Of a stretch of DNA of 64,000 nt, positions 44,101-53,300 are shown piece by piece. Below the pieces are notes generated by a model, which was not told the origin of the DNA, did no database searches, and saw only the letters and a list, made by a program, of their open reading frames with translations. This DNA comes from Inia geoffrensis. Lineage: Eukaryota; Chordata; Mammalia; Artiodactyla; Iniidae. The stretch is from NCBI GenBank assembly GCA_036417435.1, contig CM070904.1, positions 134,292,695 through 134,356,694 of the forward strand. Direction: 5' to 3'. A program made the position numbers and the translations under genes. How positions within the stretch are numbered: position 1 is the first letter of the stretch; the number at the start of each line of letters is the position of its first letter.

Positions 44101-45167
44101 AACACCAACGCTTACAGCCTCACCAGCACGACGTGTGGGGATCTACTGCTACCACGGATGAACTTCTGACAGGCTGGTGTTGTGGCTACGGCTCACACGC
44201 CCTCTTGTGACCACAACCCCTCACTGAGACCATCTACTACATACACATAGACCACGACATTGACCAAAATACGTATTTTCTACTCCCGTTTTTCTTTAAC
44301 GTTAGTCGCAAAACTGAGTGACCAGCATTAAAAGAAAATTAATTAATGCTATAGTCATAAATGCCTCTAATGGGTCACAGCTCGTAGTTTAAAGAGACTG
44401 CTTTATGCTAGGGGTTATTCTGCATTATCCAGAATTTCCACCTTTTGTTTATGTGCAGGATATTCTTTCCCTTCACCCATGCAGTCAAGAATCATGCAAA
44501 AAGGTATGAGACAGTACATCCTCCGCCACCTCCCTACCAACCCACGGCCCGGGGTGCTCCCCACCTAGCCGCCCTGCACTGCGACCGGCTTCCTCAGGAG
44601 TGGCAGGGAAGCGCTTTGCTGCACGCTAAGAATCTGAGAACCACGAGACACCAGCTTCTCTGAGCCCTCGGCTGGCTCAGGGGTAGGACTAAATGAAAGC
44701 CAGGCCCCCTATTTTCAGTAATATTGGGGTGACTGATTTCCACACAGGAATACCGCAGGAGACGAAGGATTTAATTGAGCACACACACTTATCTCCATGT
44801 TTGGATTACCGAGCCTGAGATTCTGTGGTCACCTTCACATTGTCTAAAACACAAGAAGGTACCATTTCCACCTAGTGTGCGTCTCAGGTGCCAGTGCAGG
44901 GCAGGAAGAGGGCACCTTTCTGAAACAGACCACCAGGTGCCCTCTGTACCTTCCCACCTGGCGTTCACCTGTCTCATCTCAGAGAGCAGAGCGGTGGGCG
45001 GACTCACGAGAAGTTCAGCATGGGCTGGCCCACGTGCGAGATGTGCACCTCCTCCAGGTACTGGAAGGGCTGCAGGGTCGGGAAGGTCCCAGCTCCCGGC
45101 GGGTCTGACAGCCAGGTGCCCAGCATCCAGGACAGCGGCTCCACCACAGGGTTCATTTTGGGGGGCT
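30473..45167 (-). CDS. THAP4: THAP4 C-terminal nitrobindin domain (last four coding exons; gene continues beyond the window)
   Basis: In transcript order the exons are 45167-45008, 43631-43522, 42728-42625 and 30592-30473. The phases fit exactly and give 163 residues plus one split codon. Human THAP4 (577 residues) joins an N-terminal THAP zinc finger to a C-terminal nitrobindin beta-barrel that binds ferric haem and isomerises peroxynitrite to nitrate. Only the barrel is here. It starts at [18 protein letters not shown] and ends at [12 protein letters not shown], whose first His is, to my knowledge, the haem ligand. All splice sites are GT-AG. No THAP finger (C2CH) or central exon was found up to base 64000, so those exons lie to the right. 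An in-frame ATG in the first exon (MNPVV) could start a stand-alone nitrobindin form, as reported for some THAP4 transcripts. The frame is intact, so the gene looks functional. Confidence 0.95.
30593..31640 (-). other. THAP4 last intron, terminal part, no feature recognised
   Basis: GC-rich from about 31130 onward. Open frames are short and overlapping. Nothing assignable. Confidence 0.5.
31641..32060 (+). mobile_element. LINE-1 fragment split by a SINE
   Basis: 'tctagaattcaagaaattca', 'agaagacaatggaaggacat' and 'acacccttcaaaagtgaagg' resemble the L1 segment 'ctagaattctatatcc ... ccttcaaaaataaagg'. The identification rests on these short matches. Confidence 0.5.
31794..31996 (+). mobile_element. 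Short cetacean-type SINE
   Basis: Same subfamily as the copy at 23.7 kb and almost free of differences from it ('gagccatggccgctgagcc', 'ggagcctgtgctccacaac'). Short A-rich tail. The target duplication is unclear. Confidence 0.93.
32061..33624 (-). other. THAP4 last intron, no feature recognised
   Basis: Very GC-rich to about 32760, then mixed. It includes a small inverted repeat 'gtttaaacgagtttaaac' near 33030. No exon or repeat family was recognised. Confidence 0.5.
33625..33728 (+). mobile_element. LINE-1 extreme 3' end
   Basis: 'agctgattcacttcactgta', 'cagcagaaactaacacaaca' and an A-rich end are the terminal 100 bases of a 5'-truncated L1. Confidence 0.8.
33775..34125 (-). mobile_element. 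LINE-1 fragment, antisense to the window strand
   Basis: It reads as antisense L1 ('ttattgagatataactgaca', 'accccgtaacc'-like 'gccccccgtaaccagcattc') up to the mariner edge. It contains a 20-base direct duplication 'gcactgtcaactctagtgcc' near 33953 and 33973. Confidence 0.65.
34201..35225 (-). pseudogene. Mariner transposase pseudogene
   Basis: The C-terminal 190 residues are open from [12 protein letters not shown] to KGENVVQ. A separate N-terminal piece, [20 protein letters not shown], lies at 34879-35109 in another frame, with further N-terminal sequence up to about 35225. The catalytic DD34D layout is visible: Asp in TGDEK, Asp in the decayed [11 protein letters not shown] (normally HDNARPH) and Asp in [11 protein letters not shown]. 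Frameshifts and stops between the pieces show that it cannot make an active enzyme. The family is Tc1/mariner, closest in my memory to the bovine mariner. Confidence 0.9.
35270..35608 (-). mobile_element. Long CHR-type SINE, reverse, nested in the mariner
   Basis: Complete body from the T-rich tail to 'accaccagggaagtccc'. The target duplication 'ataagtattt' and 'ataagtcttt' (35260-35269 and 35609-35618) differs at one base. It is younger than the mariner. Confidence 0.93.
35753..37395 (+). mobile_element. LINE-1 3' portion
   Basis: It starts in late ORF2 ('aaaacactccagaaagaaat') and passes 'aaattcatatggaatctcaa', 'ggaaatgcaaatcaaaacta' and 'gagataccacctcacaccaa' to 'tttttccacaataaaaaata'. 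Old and interrupted in frame. Confidence 0.88.
38729..39079 (+). mobile_element. Long CHR-type SINE
   Basis: The head 'ggacttccctggtggtgcag' leads to an (aaat)n tail. The flanks 'aaaaatgggttaa' (38716-38728) and 'aaaaaaggattaa' (39080-39092) are a 13-base target duplication with two differences. Confidence 0.93.
39399..39577 (+). mobile_element. 5'-truncated LINE-1 tail inserted in older LINE-1
   Basis: Only the last 180 bases of an L1 are present ('ggatccactgggacctatat', 'cactttgctgtacaccagaa', 'gtaaatcaattatacttcaa'). It is flanked by 'aaaactagc' on both sides, which joins the two halves of the host L1. Confidence 0.85.
40471..40666 (-). mobile_element. Short cetacean-type SINE, reverse
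   Basis: The reverse body 'ggctcagcggccatggctca' ends at 'gccaccagggaagccc'. The 18-base target duplication 'aaggataattttcttttt' (40458-40475, overlapping the tail, and 40667-40684) is perfect, so the insertion is recent. Confidence 0.95.
40700..41037 (+). mobile_element. Long CHR-type SINE with expanded tail
   Basis: A diverged head ('gacttcactggtggcacag') and complete body. The target duplication 'aaaatggtgctgg' (40687-40699) recurs as 'aaaatagtgctgg' (41129-41141), beyond the tetranucleotide array, so the array belongs to the SINE tail. Confidence 0.93.
41038..41130 (+). repeat. Microsatellite (AAAG)n(AAGG)n(AAAG)n
   Basis: About 93 bases of pure purine tetranucleotides: AAAG units, about ten AAGG units, then AAAG units again. 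It lies between the SINE body and the distal target duplication. Confidence 0.97.
41756..42440 (+). mobile_element. Degenerate LINE-1 remnant (partial)
   Basis: From about 42170 the text resembles late L1 ORF2 and 3' UTR ('gaaatcaacaagaaaatgac', 'caatgagataccactttt'). The part before that is not recognisable. It ends shortly before the THAP4 exon. Confidence 0.5.
42625..42728 (-). CDS. THAP4: THAP4 nitrobindin exon 3 of 4
   Basis: The acceptor is 'cccttgcag'. It completes Gly and reads [20 protein letters not shown] then [14 protein letters not shown], with donor 'gtgagc' in phase 0. The next exon lies about 12 kb away. Confidence 0.95.
42729..43521 (-). other. THAP4: THAP4 intron, no feature recognised
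   Basis: GT-AG intron between nitrobindin exons 2 and 3. No repeats or RNA genes are apparent. Confidence 0.8.
43522..43631 (-). CDS. THAP4: THAP4 nitrobindin exon 2 of 4
   Basis: The acceptor is 'cccatccag'. The exon completes Ser and reads [20 protein letters not shown] through [13 protein letters not shown] plus one base of Gly. The donor 'gtactc' is weaker than consensus but keeps the phase with the next exon. Confidence 0.95.
43632..45007 (-). other. THAP4: THAP4 intron, no feature recognised
   Basis: GT-AG intron between nitrobindin exons 1 and 2. It is single-copy in appearance, AT-richer around 44260-44480, with no recognisable repeat. Confidence 0.8.
45008..45167 (-). CDS. THAP4: THAP4 nitrobindin exon 1 of 4 (fourth from the end)
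   Basis: The acceptor is 'ctgtccttag'. The first two bases complete a Glu codon, then [20 protein letters not shown] and on to [15 protein letters not shown] plus TC of a Ser codon, with donor 'gtgagt'. It holds the GTW motif that opens the nitrobindin barrel. Confidence 0.95.
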
Positions 45168-46201
45168 CTAAGGACAGAAGGAAGAGAGCGTCAGCGGCTG
45201 CTGCCAGCAGTCCCTGGGGAGCTTTGTGCGGATACTCACACTCCGTATTGGGGCAGGCCCCAGTCATTACAGCTTACCCTGTGGGGCCCTGAACATGCAA
45301 CCAGCCACCTGTCAAGAGGGGGAGAAAAAGGCCAAGCAATTAGCAAACGTCATCTTGCCAGAGGCAGCTTTGGAGCCCGGCAGCACCTCGACACAGAGAA
45401 GAGAAAGAGAGGGCCCGGAGGGCAAGGAGACGCCAGAGGCCCTGGGGCCTCCGAGGAGGGCTGGGGAAGCAGCAACGCCAGGCCCCACGCTGGGTGAGCG
45501 TGCCCTGGCACAGCAGCCTGGCGATGGAGGTGAAGGGCAGAAGGAAGCTTGTGGGGAGCGGAGCGGAGGGCTTCGGGGCCAGTGAGATGTGAAGAGCGCA
45601 CCCTGCGGGCGAGACGTGACTGTGGACTCAGCTTCCCGGGAGAAGCCGATGGTCTGCACCAGCAGCTCCCGTGGGCCTCCTTTAGACCATTACCCAGAGG
45701 GAAAGGACCCTCAAAAGGACCCACCGTCACTGAAGAGGGACGACAGCAAGGCCTTGAATGGGGAGGAGCAAGGTGGAAAGGCCCCAGCGACAGGACCGTG
45801 GCTGCGCCCACTGCCAGGGGCTCCCAGGCAGCTAGCCCAGCCCCACACCCCACTCCTACCTGCCAGCAGTCAGGGGATGGAGCCTGGCTAAGGACCACAT
45901 GCTGCTGATTGGCTTTTCAGAAACGGGCTCACGCGATCCTCACGCCCACCGTGTATGGTGGACTCGCCCTGAGACCACGGGAAGGCGGGGTTGGAGCACG
46001 CACCTGGCCCACCGGGGGCACAGGGACAGGTGGTCTGGGTCCCAGATGCAGCCAAAATGCTCCTCCCGGTACGCCTGCTTCCCACGCCCTGTCATGCCTC
46101 AAACCCAAGTGCTTTCAGGCAAACAGTGCAAGTGATACTAAGCAAAAGCAGAAGAGGAGAGAGGCCGGTGTCAGCTGAGCCGCGTGGGAGGCTACACTAT
46201 T
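45168..46201 (-). other. THAP4: THAP4 intron upstream of the nitrobindin exons, no feature recognised
   Basis: GC-rich sequence without exons. Several overlapping chance frames. Confidence 0.55.
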
Positions 46202-46320
46202 TTTTTTTCTTGGCTGCACGATGGGGCTCGCGGGATCTTCGTTTCCCTACCAGGAGTCGAACCCGGGGCCCCGGCAGTGGAAGCGCGGAGTCCTAACCAC
46301 TGGACCATCAGGGAATTCCC
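46202..46320 (-). mobile_element. Short CHR-type SINE, reverse
   Basis: Ends 'ggaccatcagggaattccc'. The target duplication 'aggctacactat' (46190-46201) and 'aggccacactac' (46321-46332) has two differences. Confidence 0.9.
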
Positions 46321-46332
46321 AAGGCCACACTA

Positions 46333-47535
46333 CTGATTTCTGGGTTCTATCAACAAGCTCCAAAATGCCAGAGCAAAGGAACCTGCTCCCCAGTCACACA
46401 CACCAAGGGGACGGGAGTTCCGGAAGCATCTCGGCCTCTAAAATCACACAACCTTCGACTAGACTGAAAGCAGTCTGGGAGAATGACACCCAGGGGAAAA
46501 GGAGCTCGAAGGGCTCTGGTGGTGGAGAAGCGACAGACAGCATCTAAGAAGCGTTGGGGACCACGGAGGAGGGCCAAGCTCCCGGCCAGGCCTGGGCATG
46601 CAGCGCGAACCAGAGGGTGGGGAACAGGGACTCACACCTCTGACTTCTCAGCCTCATGAGGCATAAGATGGGCAGGCTTTGGGGGGTGGGGCGGGGTGAA
46701 ACTCCCTTTCTTTTCCAACCTGGCTATCTCTTCCAGTACTTCCTTTTCAAACTGCCGGTGGAAAGTCAGAAAGCGAGGATGGCAACACTGGAGCTTTGAC
46801 TGATTAAACCTTCATCATTAGACAGCAAAAGAAACTGAAATCAGGCCTCTAGTTACAATCTTTGATGGAAGTAAAGAATAGAGCTTCAGAATCCAGTCTG
46901 GGCTCCAGCAGACCCTGCTGCTGCTGACTCTCGGGGATGCGTGGCTCATTCATTCATCTGTCCAGGGAGAGGGGCCCAGCAGCCAGCAGACGGGAGACAG
47001 ACACTCGTCCCGGCGAGGGGAGCCGGCTGGACACAAGGAGAAGTAGAAGGGGTGGAACCTCCCAGACACTAATAGGTGATGAGCCGGAAAGGGACTTGGG
47101 GGCTGTGGGGACCTTCTGCAATCTTACTAAGCGGGGCGGGGAGCAGAGCCCGCGCTGGGCACCAGAGTCAGCGGCTGCTTGGGAGGGCGGATCAGGCGGA
47201 CGAGCTGCAGACACAGGTTCCCGCAGACACAAGGTGGGCTGGCCTTGCTGGGCAGGAACAGGCAGCCAGTGTGGCTGGGGAGGGCCGGCTGGGAGAACCT
47301 TGTCAGCCCCTGGAAGGGCTCCGGCCTTGACTCTGAGCAGAGCCTGGAGGTCTGAGCAGAAGGGCTGAGGCCTCTGGCTGCAGGAAGCAGCTGGTGGCAG
47401 AGGAGGGTGGCCCCCGCGGCCGCCAGGGAGGCGGCAGGAAGGGCAGGAAGCCACGACCGGGCAGCAATCCTGCCCTCGGAGCACCCAAGAGAGACGGAAA
47501 CACGCCCCCTCAAGACCTGAACATGAGGCTTATCT
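46333..47535 (-). other. THAP4 intron, no feature recognised
   Basis: Mixed, moderately GC-rich. No family, exon or RNA identified. Confidence 0.5.
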
Positions 47536-47790
47536 GGGACACCCCAAATGCCCTCCAACGTCGAGGGGATCAAAAGATCATGCAGACACAGAGTGCAACG
47601 TGGACACAAAAAGGAGGGAAGCTCTAGATGAGGACGACCTTGAAAACGCAAGCGGAGAGTGGGAAGGCAGACGCTGAAGGCCGCTCGGTGCACGATCCGA
47701 CTTGTAGGAAATGCCAAAAGGGCAGGTCCACAGGGAAAGCAGAGCAGCATTCTGCACAGCAACACGGGTGGCAGGCTCCCCAGGGACGCG
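47536..47790 (+). mobile_element. Probable old LINE-1 3' remnant
   Basis: 'ccccaaatgccctccaacgt', then 'aagcagagcagcattctg', follows the spacing of old L1 3' ends ('aaatgcccatcaat', 'gaaagcagatcagtgg'), but it is heavily diverged. Confidence 0.35.
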
Positions 47791-48429
47791 GGGAGGGAAC
47801 GCGGATCCGAGGATCCGGAGGCCACCAGAGCCCTCCCTGCCGTCCAGGTACAGGCCGGGCCGTCCAACACTGAGCCTGTGAAAGGCGGCTGGTCCGCTGA
47901 GACACGCTCTAAGTGTAAGACACACGCTGAATTTCAAAAACTCAGTCCCAAAAAAAGGAACTTCATGTAAATCAGCAATTTTCAAGTATTGGTGGTTACA
48001 CGTTGAAATAATAATGTTTTATATAATATTGAGTTAAATAATTTACTAAAGTTAACTTCACATGTTTCTCTTTACCTTTTTAATACGTTTAGTAGAATAT
48101 TTAAAATTAGGTAGGAACTCAGGCCACGTTCCTGTTGAGAGCACTGGAAAGGCGTTTTCAAAACTCAGGGAATGCTGTCCTGTGAGTTCCCCCTGAGGGT
48201 GTTCCTAGAAGACAGACTTCACCAAAAGGCGATGCGAGATGATGGCAGAGGAGTTGCAGTAAGTCCTGAACACGTTCCACGGGACAGCAGAGGTGAGCGC
48301 TGGGCATGCGTGGTGGGTGCCCCAGCGGCGCACAAAAACTGTGGGCGGAGCGGGAGCCCGGGGAGCAGGGCAGGTCTGCCGGTCCCTCACGGAGGGTCCG
48401 TGGCCCCAAGGCCGCCCAACCAAAAACAG
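47791..48429 (-). other. THAP4 intron, no feature recognised
   Basis: It contains an AT-rich stretch near 47990-48120 and otherwise unremarkable sequence. Confidence 0.5.
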
Positions 48430-49340
48430 GCCATGTGGGAAAGATTTACTTTAAAAACAAAACCCAGCAGGCACCCTATAAAGCACTAAGACAGAACTAA
48501 CACCAAACACACCTGAAGCCATATGTTAAAAGAAAAAGCTCTTCAGAATGAATCACAAGGCAAGATCCTCAACACTTGCTGTAAACAAGAGATGCACCTA
48601 AAATAATCTGGAAAAGCATCAGAAGGTGGGGCAAAGGCAAGCAGCAGGAAGTCAGGCGTCATGACCCTAAAATCAGGTAAAATGAAGTTCAAGCCAAGAC
48701 GCATTTAAGCAGACAAGGAACAGCTCAGAACGCTAAGGGTGCAGGTCACCGTGGAGATTATCTGTAAATACGCATGCGCCAAACATGGCAGCAATGTTGA
48801 TAAAGCAGAAATTACTGAAGATGCTCAGATGTTGATAGAAAGAAACTAAAGGAAATCTCCATTCATATCTCTCTATGTTCAAGTGAATAATATTCAAATA
48901 ACGAAATAGAAAGCCTATACAATATAATTAATGAGGTGGTTCTGACATACACTGAACTTTGTAGCTTAAAACTAAAGAATACTCCTTCAAGTTCCTCTGA
49001 AAGCCTCATGAAGACTTACCTTATACGGGGTCAGAGAAAACCTGTGAGTTTCAAAAACTAAAAAGAGTTCCCACCACACTGTCTGATCACAATGCGAGAC
49101 TAGAAATTAAAATAGTACAGATATTCCTTAAAAACATGCCATGAAAGAGACGCCAGACACAAAAACGTACACATTCCACGACTCCACTTGTAAGAACGTT
49201 CAGGTCAGGCCCGCGGATCTGCGGGAGGACAGTCAGAAGGCACAAAGGAGCCTGGGGCTGGCTGAGGGGTCTGCGCCCGTCACACCTCATCCAGGGGACA
49301 CCTAAGCTGTCTCACTCATGTAAATGCTACCTCAGTAGAA
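48430..49340 (+). mobile_element. Probable degenerate LINE-1/HAL1 remnant
   Basis: A-rich + strand sequence with L1-like phrases ('gaaatctccattcatatctc', 'acacattccacgactccact', 'ggggacacctaagctgtctc'). The identity is tentative. Confidence 0.4.
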
Positions 49341-49392
49341 ACATTAGGAGCTGAAACTTCCATGAAACAAACAAGCATCAAAAGAAAGCAGA

Positions 49393-49613
49393 GGGCTTCC
49401 CTGGTGGTGCAGTGGTTGAGAGTCCGCCTGCCGATGCAGGGGACACGGGTTCGTGCCCCGGTCTGGGAAGATCCCACATGCCACAGAGCGGCTGGGCCCG
49501 TGAGCCATGGCCGCTGAGCCTGCGTGTCCGGAGCCTGTGTTCCGCAACGGGAGAGGCCACAACAGTGAGAGGCCCGCGTACCGCAAAAAAAAAAAAAAGA
49601 AAAAAAAAAGAAA
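49393..49613 (+). mobile_element. Short cetacean-type SINE
   Basis: The head 'gggcttccctggtggtgcag', then 'gagccatggccgctgagcc', then a long A tail with G interruptions. The 13-base target duplication 'aaaagaaagcaga' is perfect (49380-49392 and about 49614-49626). Confidence 0.95.
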
Positions 49614-49626
49614 AAAAGAAAGCAGA

Positions 49627-51970
49627 CACGCCCGCCTTTCCCTGGCCTGCTGGCTGTGCGACAGCAGCACGGGGCGGCCTCGCCTCCTGGGTCTCGGGTC
49701 CCCACAGGGGGGCTGCTGCCCCGCAAGGATGGGCTCTCTGTTGCAGGTATTCTGGTATTTTAAGAGAAACCAGAAATATTGACTTTGGGGGTAAAATATC
49801 CTGATTTCTAAACATGTGTTCAAATTAAAACAAGAACAGGCTGTGGTGAGCCCCAGCCCCACGTCCCCAGTGGTCCCGGTCCATGAGCTGTCACAGCCTT
49901 GTCCTCACGACACAGGGCTTGTGGAGGGCCCGGCGCTCCCCTGGCCCCAGGGTCAGGGCCCGTGCGTGCCTCCCTCGCGGCCCCTCGTCCCTTCTCTCTA
50001 TCAGCCCGAGAGGCTGGTGACACCAGCGACCCCCCTGCAACCTGAACCAATGGCTTCCAGAGTGTCAAGGGACATTGCAGCTGCCCTCAGCAGGGTTTCT
50101 AAGTGAGGAAGTAGGTTTTTGCACTGTCTGAGATGCACAGGGAGCTGCTCTGGGCACAGGGACGCTGGCTACGTACGGACAGGCCCGCTGCCCTGATGTC
50201 AACACGAAACCAGCAGCCTGAACAGTGCAGGAGGAACAGCCACAGGACCTGCTGGGAGAGGCCTGGAAGGACGCGGTTGTAGCGGTCCACGAGCAGGAGA
50301 GCACAGCCGGTCCAGCGGGAGAACAGGGCTGCAGAGCCTGCAAAGTCTACCTGCAGGGATGCTCCGCGGCCCCCAGCCCCCAGGGGCCCAGGGACTCGCC
50401 GCAACACCAGCACCTGGAAGGTGGGGGAAGGCAGAGCAAAGACGGATTAAAGATGGACCTGGGGGTTCTCCACTGAACCCTCGTTTGCTAGGAGGCAAGA
50501 GAGGATGTTTTTATAAGAAACTCCAGCAAGATGAAGGAACTGTCTCAGGGACCCGGAGACGAGACAGGAGGAGCACAGGTGGAAAAGGGCTCCACGGAGG
50601 GTCCTCTGAAGGGACAAGAGCCCAGCTGCTCTCGAATGGGTAGGACGGGGCATGGGGGCGGCTGGCTGACATACGCAGAGCCCAGCTGGTCCCGGGAGAG
50701 TTGGGCTGGTGGGCCTGAGGCGGGCCTGGACCACGTGGTTTACACCTGCAGGGTCGTGGGACAAGATGGCAGGGCTGGCCGGCGGCCCACTACCACTGGT
50801 CCCGCCAGCCCTCCTCACTCCGGGGTAGCGGCCCTGGGCCGGGTCTGAGCGAAGGCTACCACCCACCAGGCTCAGGCAGGGGAGGAGCTGGGTGTGCAAA
50901 CTACAGCCAGGTGAGGCGAAAGGTGGGGCTGACCAGTCCCGGGGATGGGGACCAGGGAGGTGGCCAAGGGGACCGAGGATGGAAGTCAGACACCTGGAGG
51001 AGAGTCGCCAAAACCAGAAAATGGGAAGCAAGGCTTAAGATGCAACGTAGGTTAGGGAGTGAATGAGGACAGAAAGTGGGGGAGGCGGGGGGAGAAGTCC
51101 AGGTGCGGTCGGCGTCCTGGGGGTTTGGCACTATCAGGGCGGCGGTGTGGGCCACACGAGCCAAGGTGGACACTGCCACCCGCACAGGTCAGAACCACCA
51201 AAGAGGCGTACTCAGCCGGGCACAGGCCCCTGGACAGAGGGTGGCAGGGTGTTTCGGGAAGAGCAGGCAGGGTGGGGTGAGAGCTGAGGGCCTCGCTCCC
51301 CGCCTCCAGGAGATTCAGCCCCACACGCGCTCATCAGCAGACTCAGCAGGGCCGGATGGTGCACACGAGGCCACATGGAGCCTTCCCGAGCCGAGGTTCC
51401 TTGAGTCCTCGGGAAACAGAACCCCTCGCTCAGGTGTCGGCTGTCACTGAGCACGGAGCTCACATGGGATGAATACTGTCATCACACTAAGAAAGTGGAA
51501 GGGGCAGCAGTGTGTTTATAAGGCTGTATATTAAAAAAGACTAGAAAATTCTAAGATGAGTCTTCTTTTAAAAGCCAGAAGAAACACTGTGAGTAGAAAT
51601 GGAAAGCGCTTGCTTGGAAAGGAAGGAGCACACTGTTAAATAAACGTCAGGGGACTCCTGGTGCGGCCCGAGCGCATGGTTACAACCCAGAAGGTCCGAC
51701 ACCTGGCTCTGCTCCGAGAAACACTTCAGATCCAGTTCTCCTGGCTTGCTGCCGCTTGCTCTTAATCGTAATGAATTTCAATGTGGACAAGGACAGCAGT
51801 CAACAGTGGGGTGTGGGCAGGTCCCCAAAGGCTGGCTGCCCCGCCCTGCCCCCATCCTGAGCTGCCTCCACTGGGGAGCCACTGTCAGCTCCTTGTTTGC
51901 ACTGAAGTGTTGCAGGGCAGAAAGACCAACAGGATTCTTCTAAAATCCAAATGTCAAGTGACATGAGCCT
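49627..51970 (-). other. THAP4 intron, no feature recognised
   Basis: Largely GC-rich, single-copy in appearance. Open frames are short and overlap on both strands. No THAP4 upstream exon could be found here. Confidence 0.5.
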
Positions 51971-51974
51971 ATAC

Positions 51975-52065
51975 ATATGACAGAATCCATCCAACTATAT
52001 CCCTAAGATTTGTGTATTTAGCTCTATGTAAGTTATACTTCGTTAGAGAAACAAAAACAAAATGA
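51975..52065 (+). mobile_element. Probable LINE-1 3' tail
   Basis: 'atttgtgtatttagctctat', then 'gtaagttatacttcgttag', resembles the end of old L1 copies ('gcatttcactgtatgtaaattatacctc'). Confidence 0.4.
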
Positions 52066-52392
52066 ATTTTAAAGTCAAACAAATGAGAAGTATAATAAAT
52101 AGGAAATCTAGCCTACTTGCCCCTTTCAACCTCTTCAAATAAACCAGACAGGCTTTTCTATGCATTTTTTCCCCTGATTTCATTTTCCTTTTATTAAGAT
52201 CTCAACCAAAATGCAAAAACAAAAATTTTTAATTTCTCCAAGAAATTTAAATTTTCTTTTTTTTTGGCTCAAGACAGTGAAAGCAAGCTTACCCATCCCT
52301 AAGTTTTCTACCCTCCGGACACCGTCAAGGTTCTTCAAGGTTGTTTTCTGCCAATACACGGGAAATGTTTGCACCTGGCTGTTAGCAGCTCG

Positions 52393-52443
52393 GCAGGAAG
52401 TGACTGCCAAACCTGAAGGATGCATTCTGGGAACTGTAGTTCC
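52393..52443 (-). promoter_or_regulatory. ETS-type and ZNF143/THAP11-type motifs
   Basis: Read on the - strand, 'ggaactacagttcccagaat' contains ACTACAGTTCCCA, a full match to the ACTAYRNNNCCCR motif bound by ZNF143 with THAP11. About 20 bases away 'caggaagtga' fits an ETS site. Such pairs usually mark promoters. It lies in the THAP4 intron, 7.3 kb upstream of the nitrobindin exons. Activity is inference only. Confidence 0.45.
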
Positions 52444-53119
52444 ACAATAAAAGGGGATTCCTCAGGAGAAAGTGGAAGACAAGGACAGACCAGAGATGAC
52501 CAAATCTTAGAGCTGAGAGGGGCTTTGGAGGTCAAGGTGAATTTATGAAAGTCAGGCAGGCCAGAGGGGCGAACCGCGTGGAGCAGAGCGAGGAGTGGGG
52601 CCTACACCCTCTGCTGCTCCCACTGACAGCCAGAGGGGACTCTGCCCTGTTCAACAGGGAAAGCACGTGGGCCAAGCACGCAGCAAAGGCTCTTTCTGGA
52701 ACACGCGCTCTGGAAACTCCTGCCGCGTCCCCTTCTGTGTCTCCTGGCAAATGTGTCAGCAGACAGGCCCAGGACCCCCAGGGCAGGAAATGAGCACACC
52801 CGTCCATTGGGACCTAGGGACAGACGCCTTCCTGGTGCCACCCATGCCCACATCGCTTTGTGTTGATGCCAGCGTTCCCACCAGGGCACAGAGAAAATGA
52901 CGCCAACTGCACACAAATAGGGTGCAGAGCCCAGGTGGCCCAGCCAGCGCTGGCTGTCCCAGGCAGAGAGGGCATACACGCGGCACACATGGTCCGGCTG
53001 GTTCCCACTGAATGGGCACCCCAGGGGCAGCTGTTCTTCTAAAATGATGGCAAGGCCCTCACCTCATCACCCAGGAAATGGAAAGGCACCCATGCACACA
53101 GGGGGAAAAAGGAAATGAC

Positions 53120-53300
53120 AGAAAATTGAGCATATTTTCTATAAAATGCAAAAGACATAAAAAGAGGCCAAATTATTATTATTTGCGGATAAATGTTATG
53201 GTTGGTTATCTAGTTAATCCAAAAGTCCCAACTGAGAAACTATTAGAATTAATAAGTGAATTTGTTAAGGTGGCAGTTACTAAAATGGGCAACTTTCCCG
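53120..53300 (+). mobile_element. LINE-1 ORF2 fragment
   Basis: 'aaactattagaattaataag', then 'gaatttgttaaggtggcag', corresponds to the reverse-transcriptase/thumb region of L1 ORF2. Confidence 0.7.

Noticed and set aside
46937..47870. Possible missing THAP4 upstream exon in the open frames on the - strand
   Set aside because: The translated text contains neither the THAP C2CH finger nor anything I recognise from the THAP4 central region, and no matching splice phase was found.
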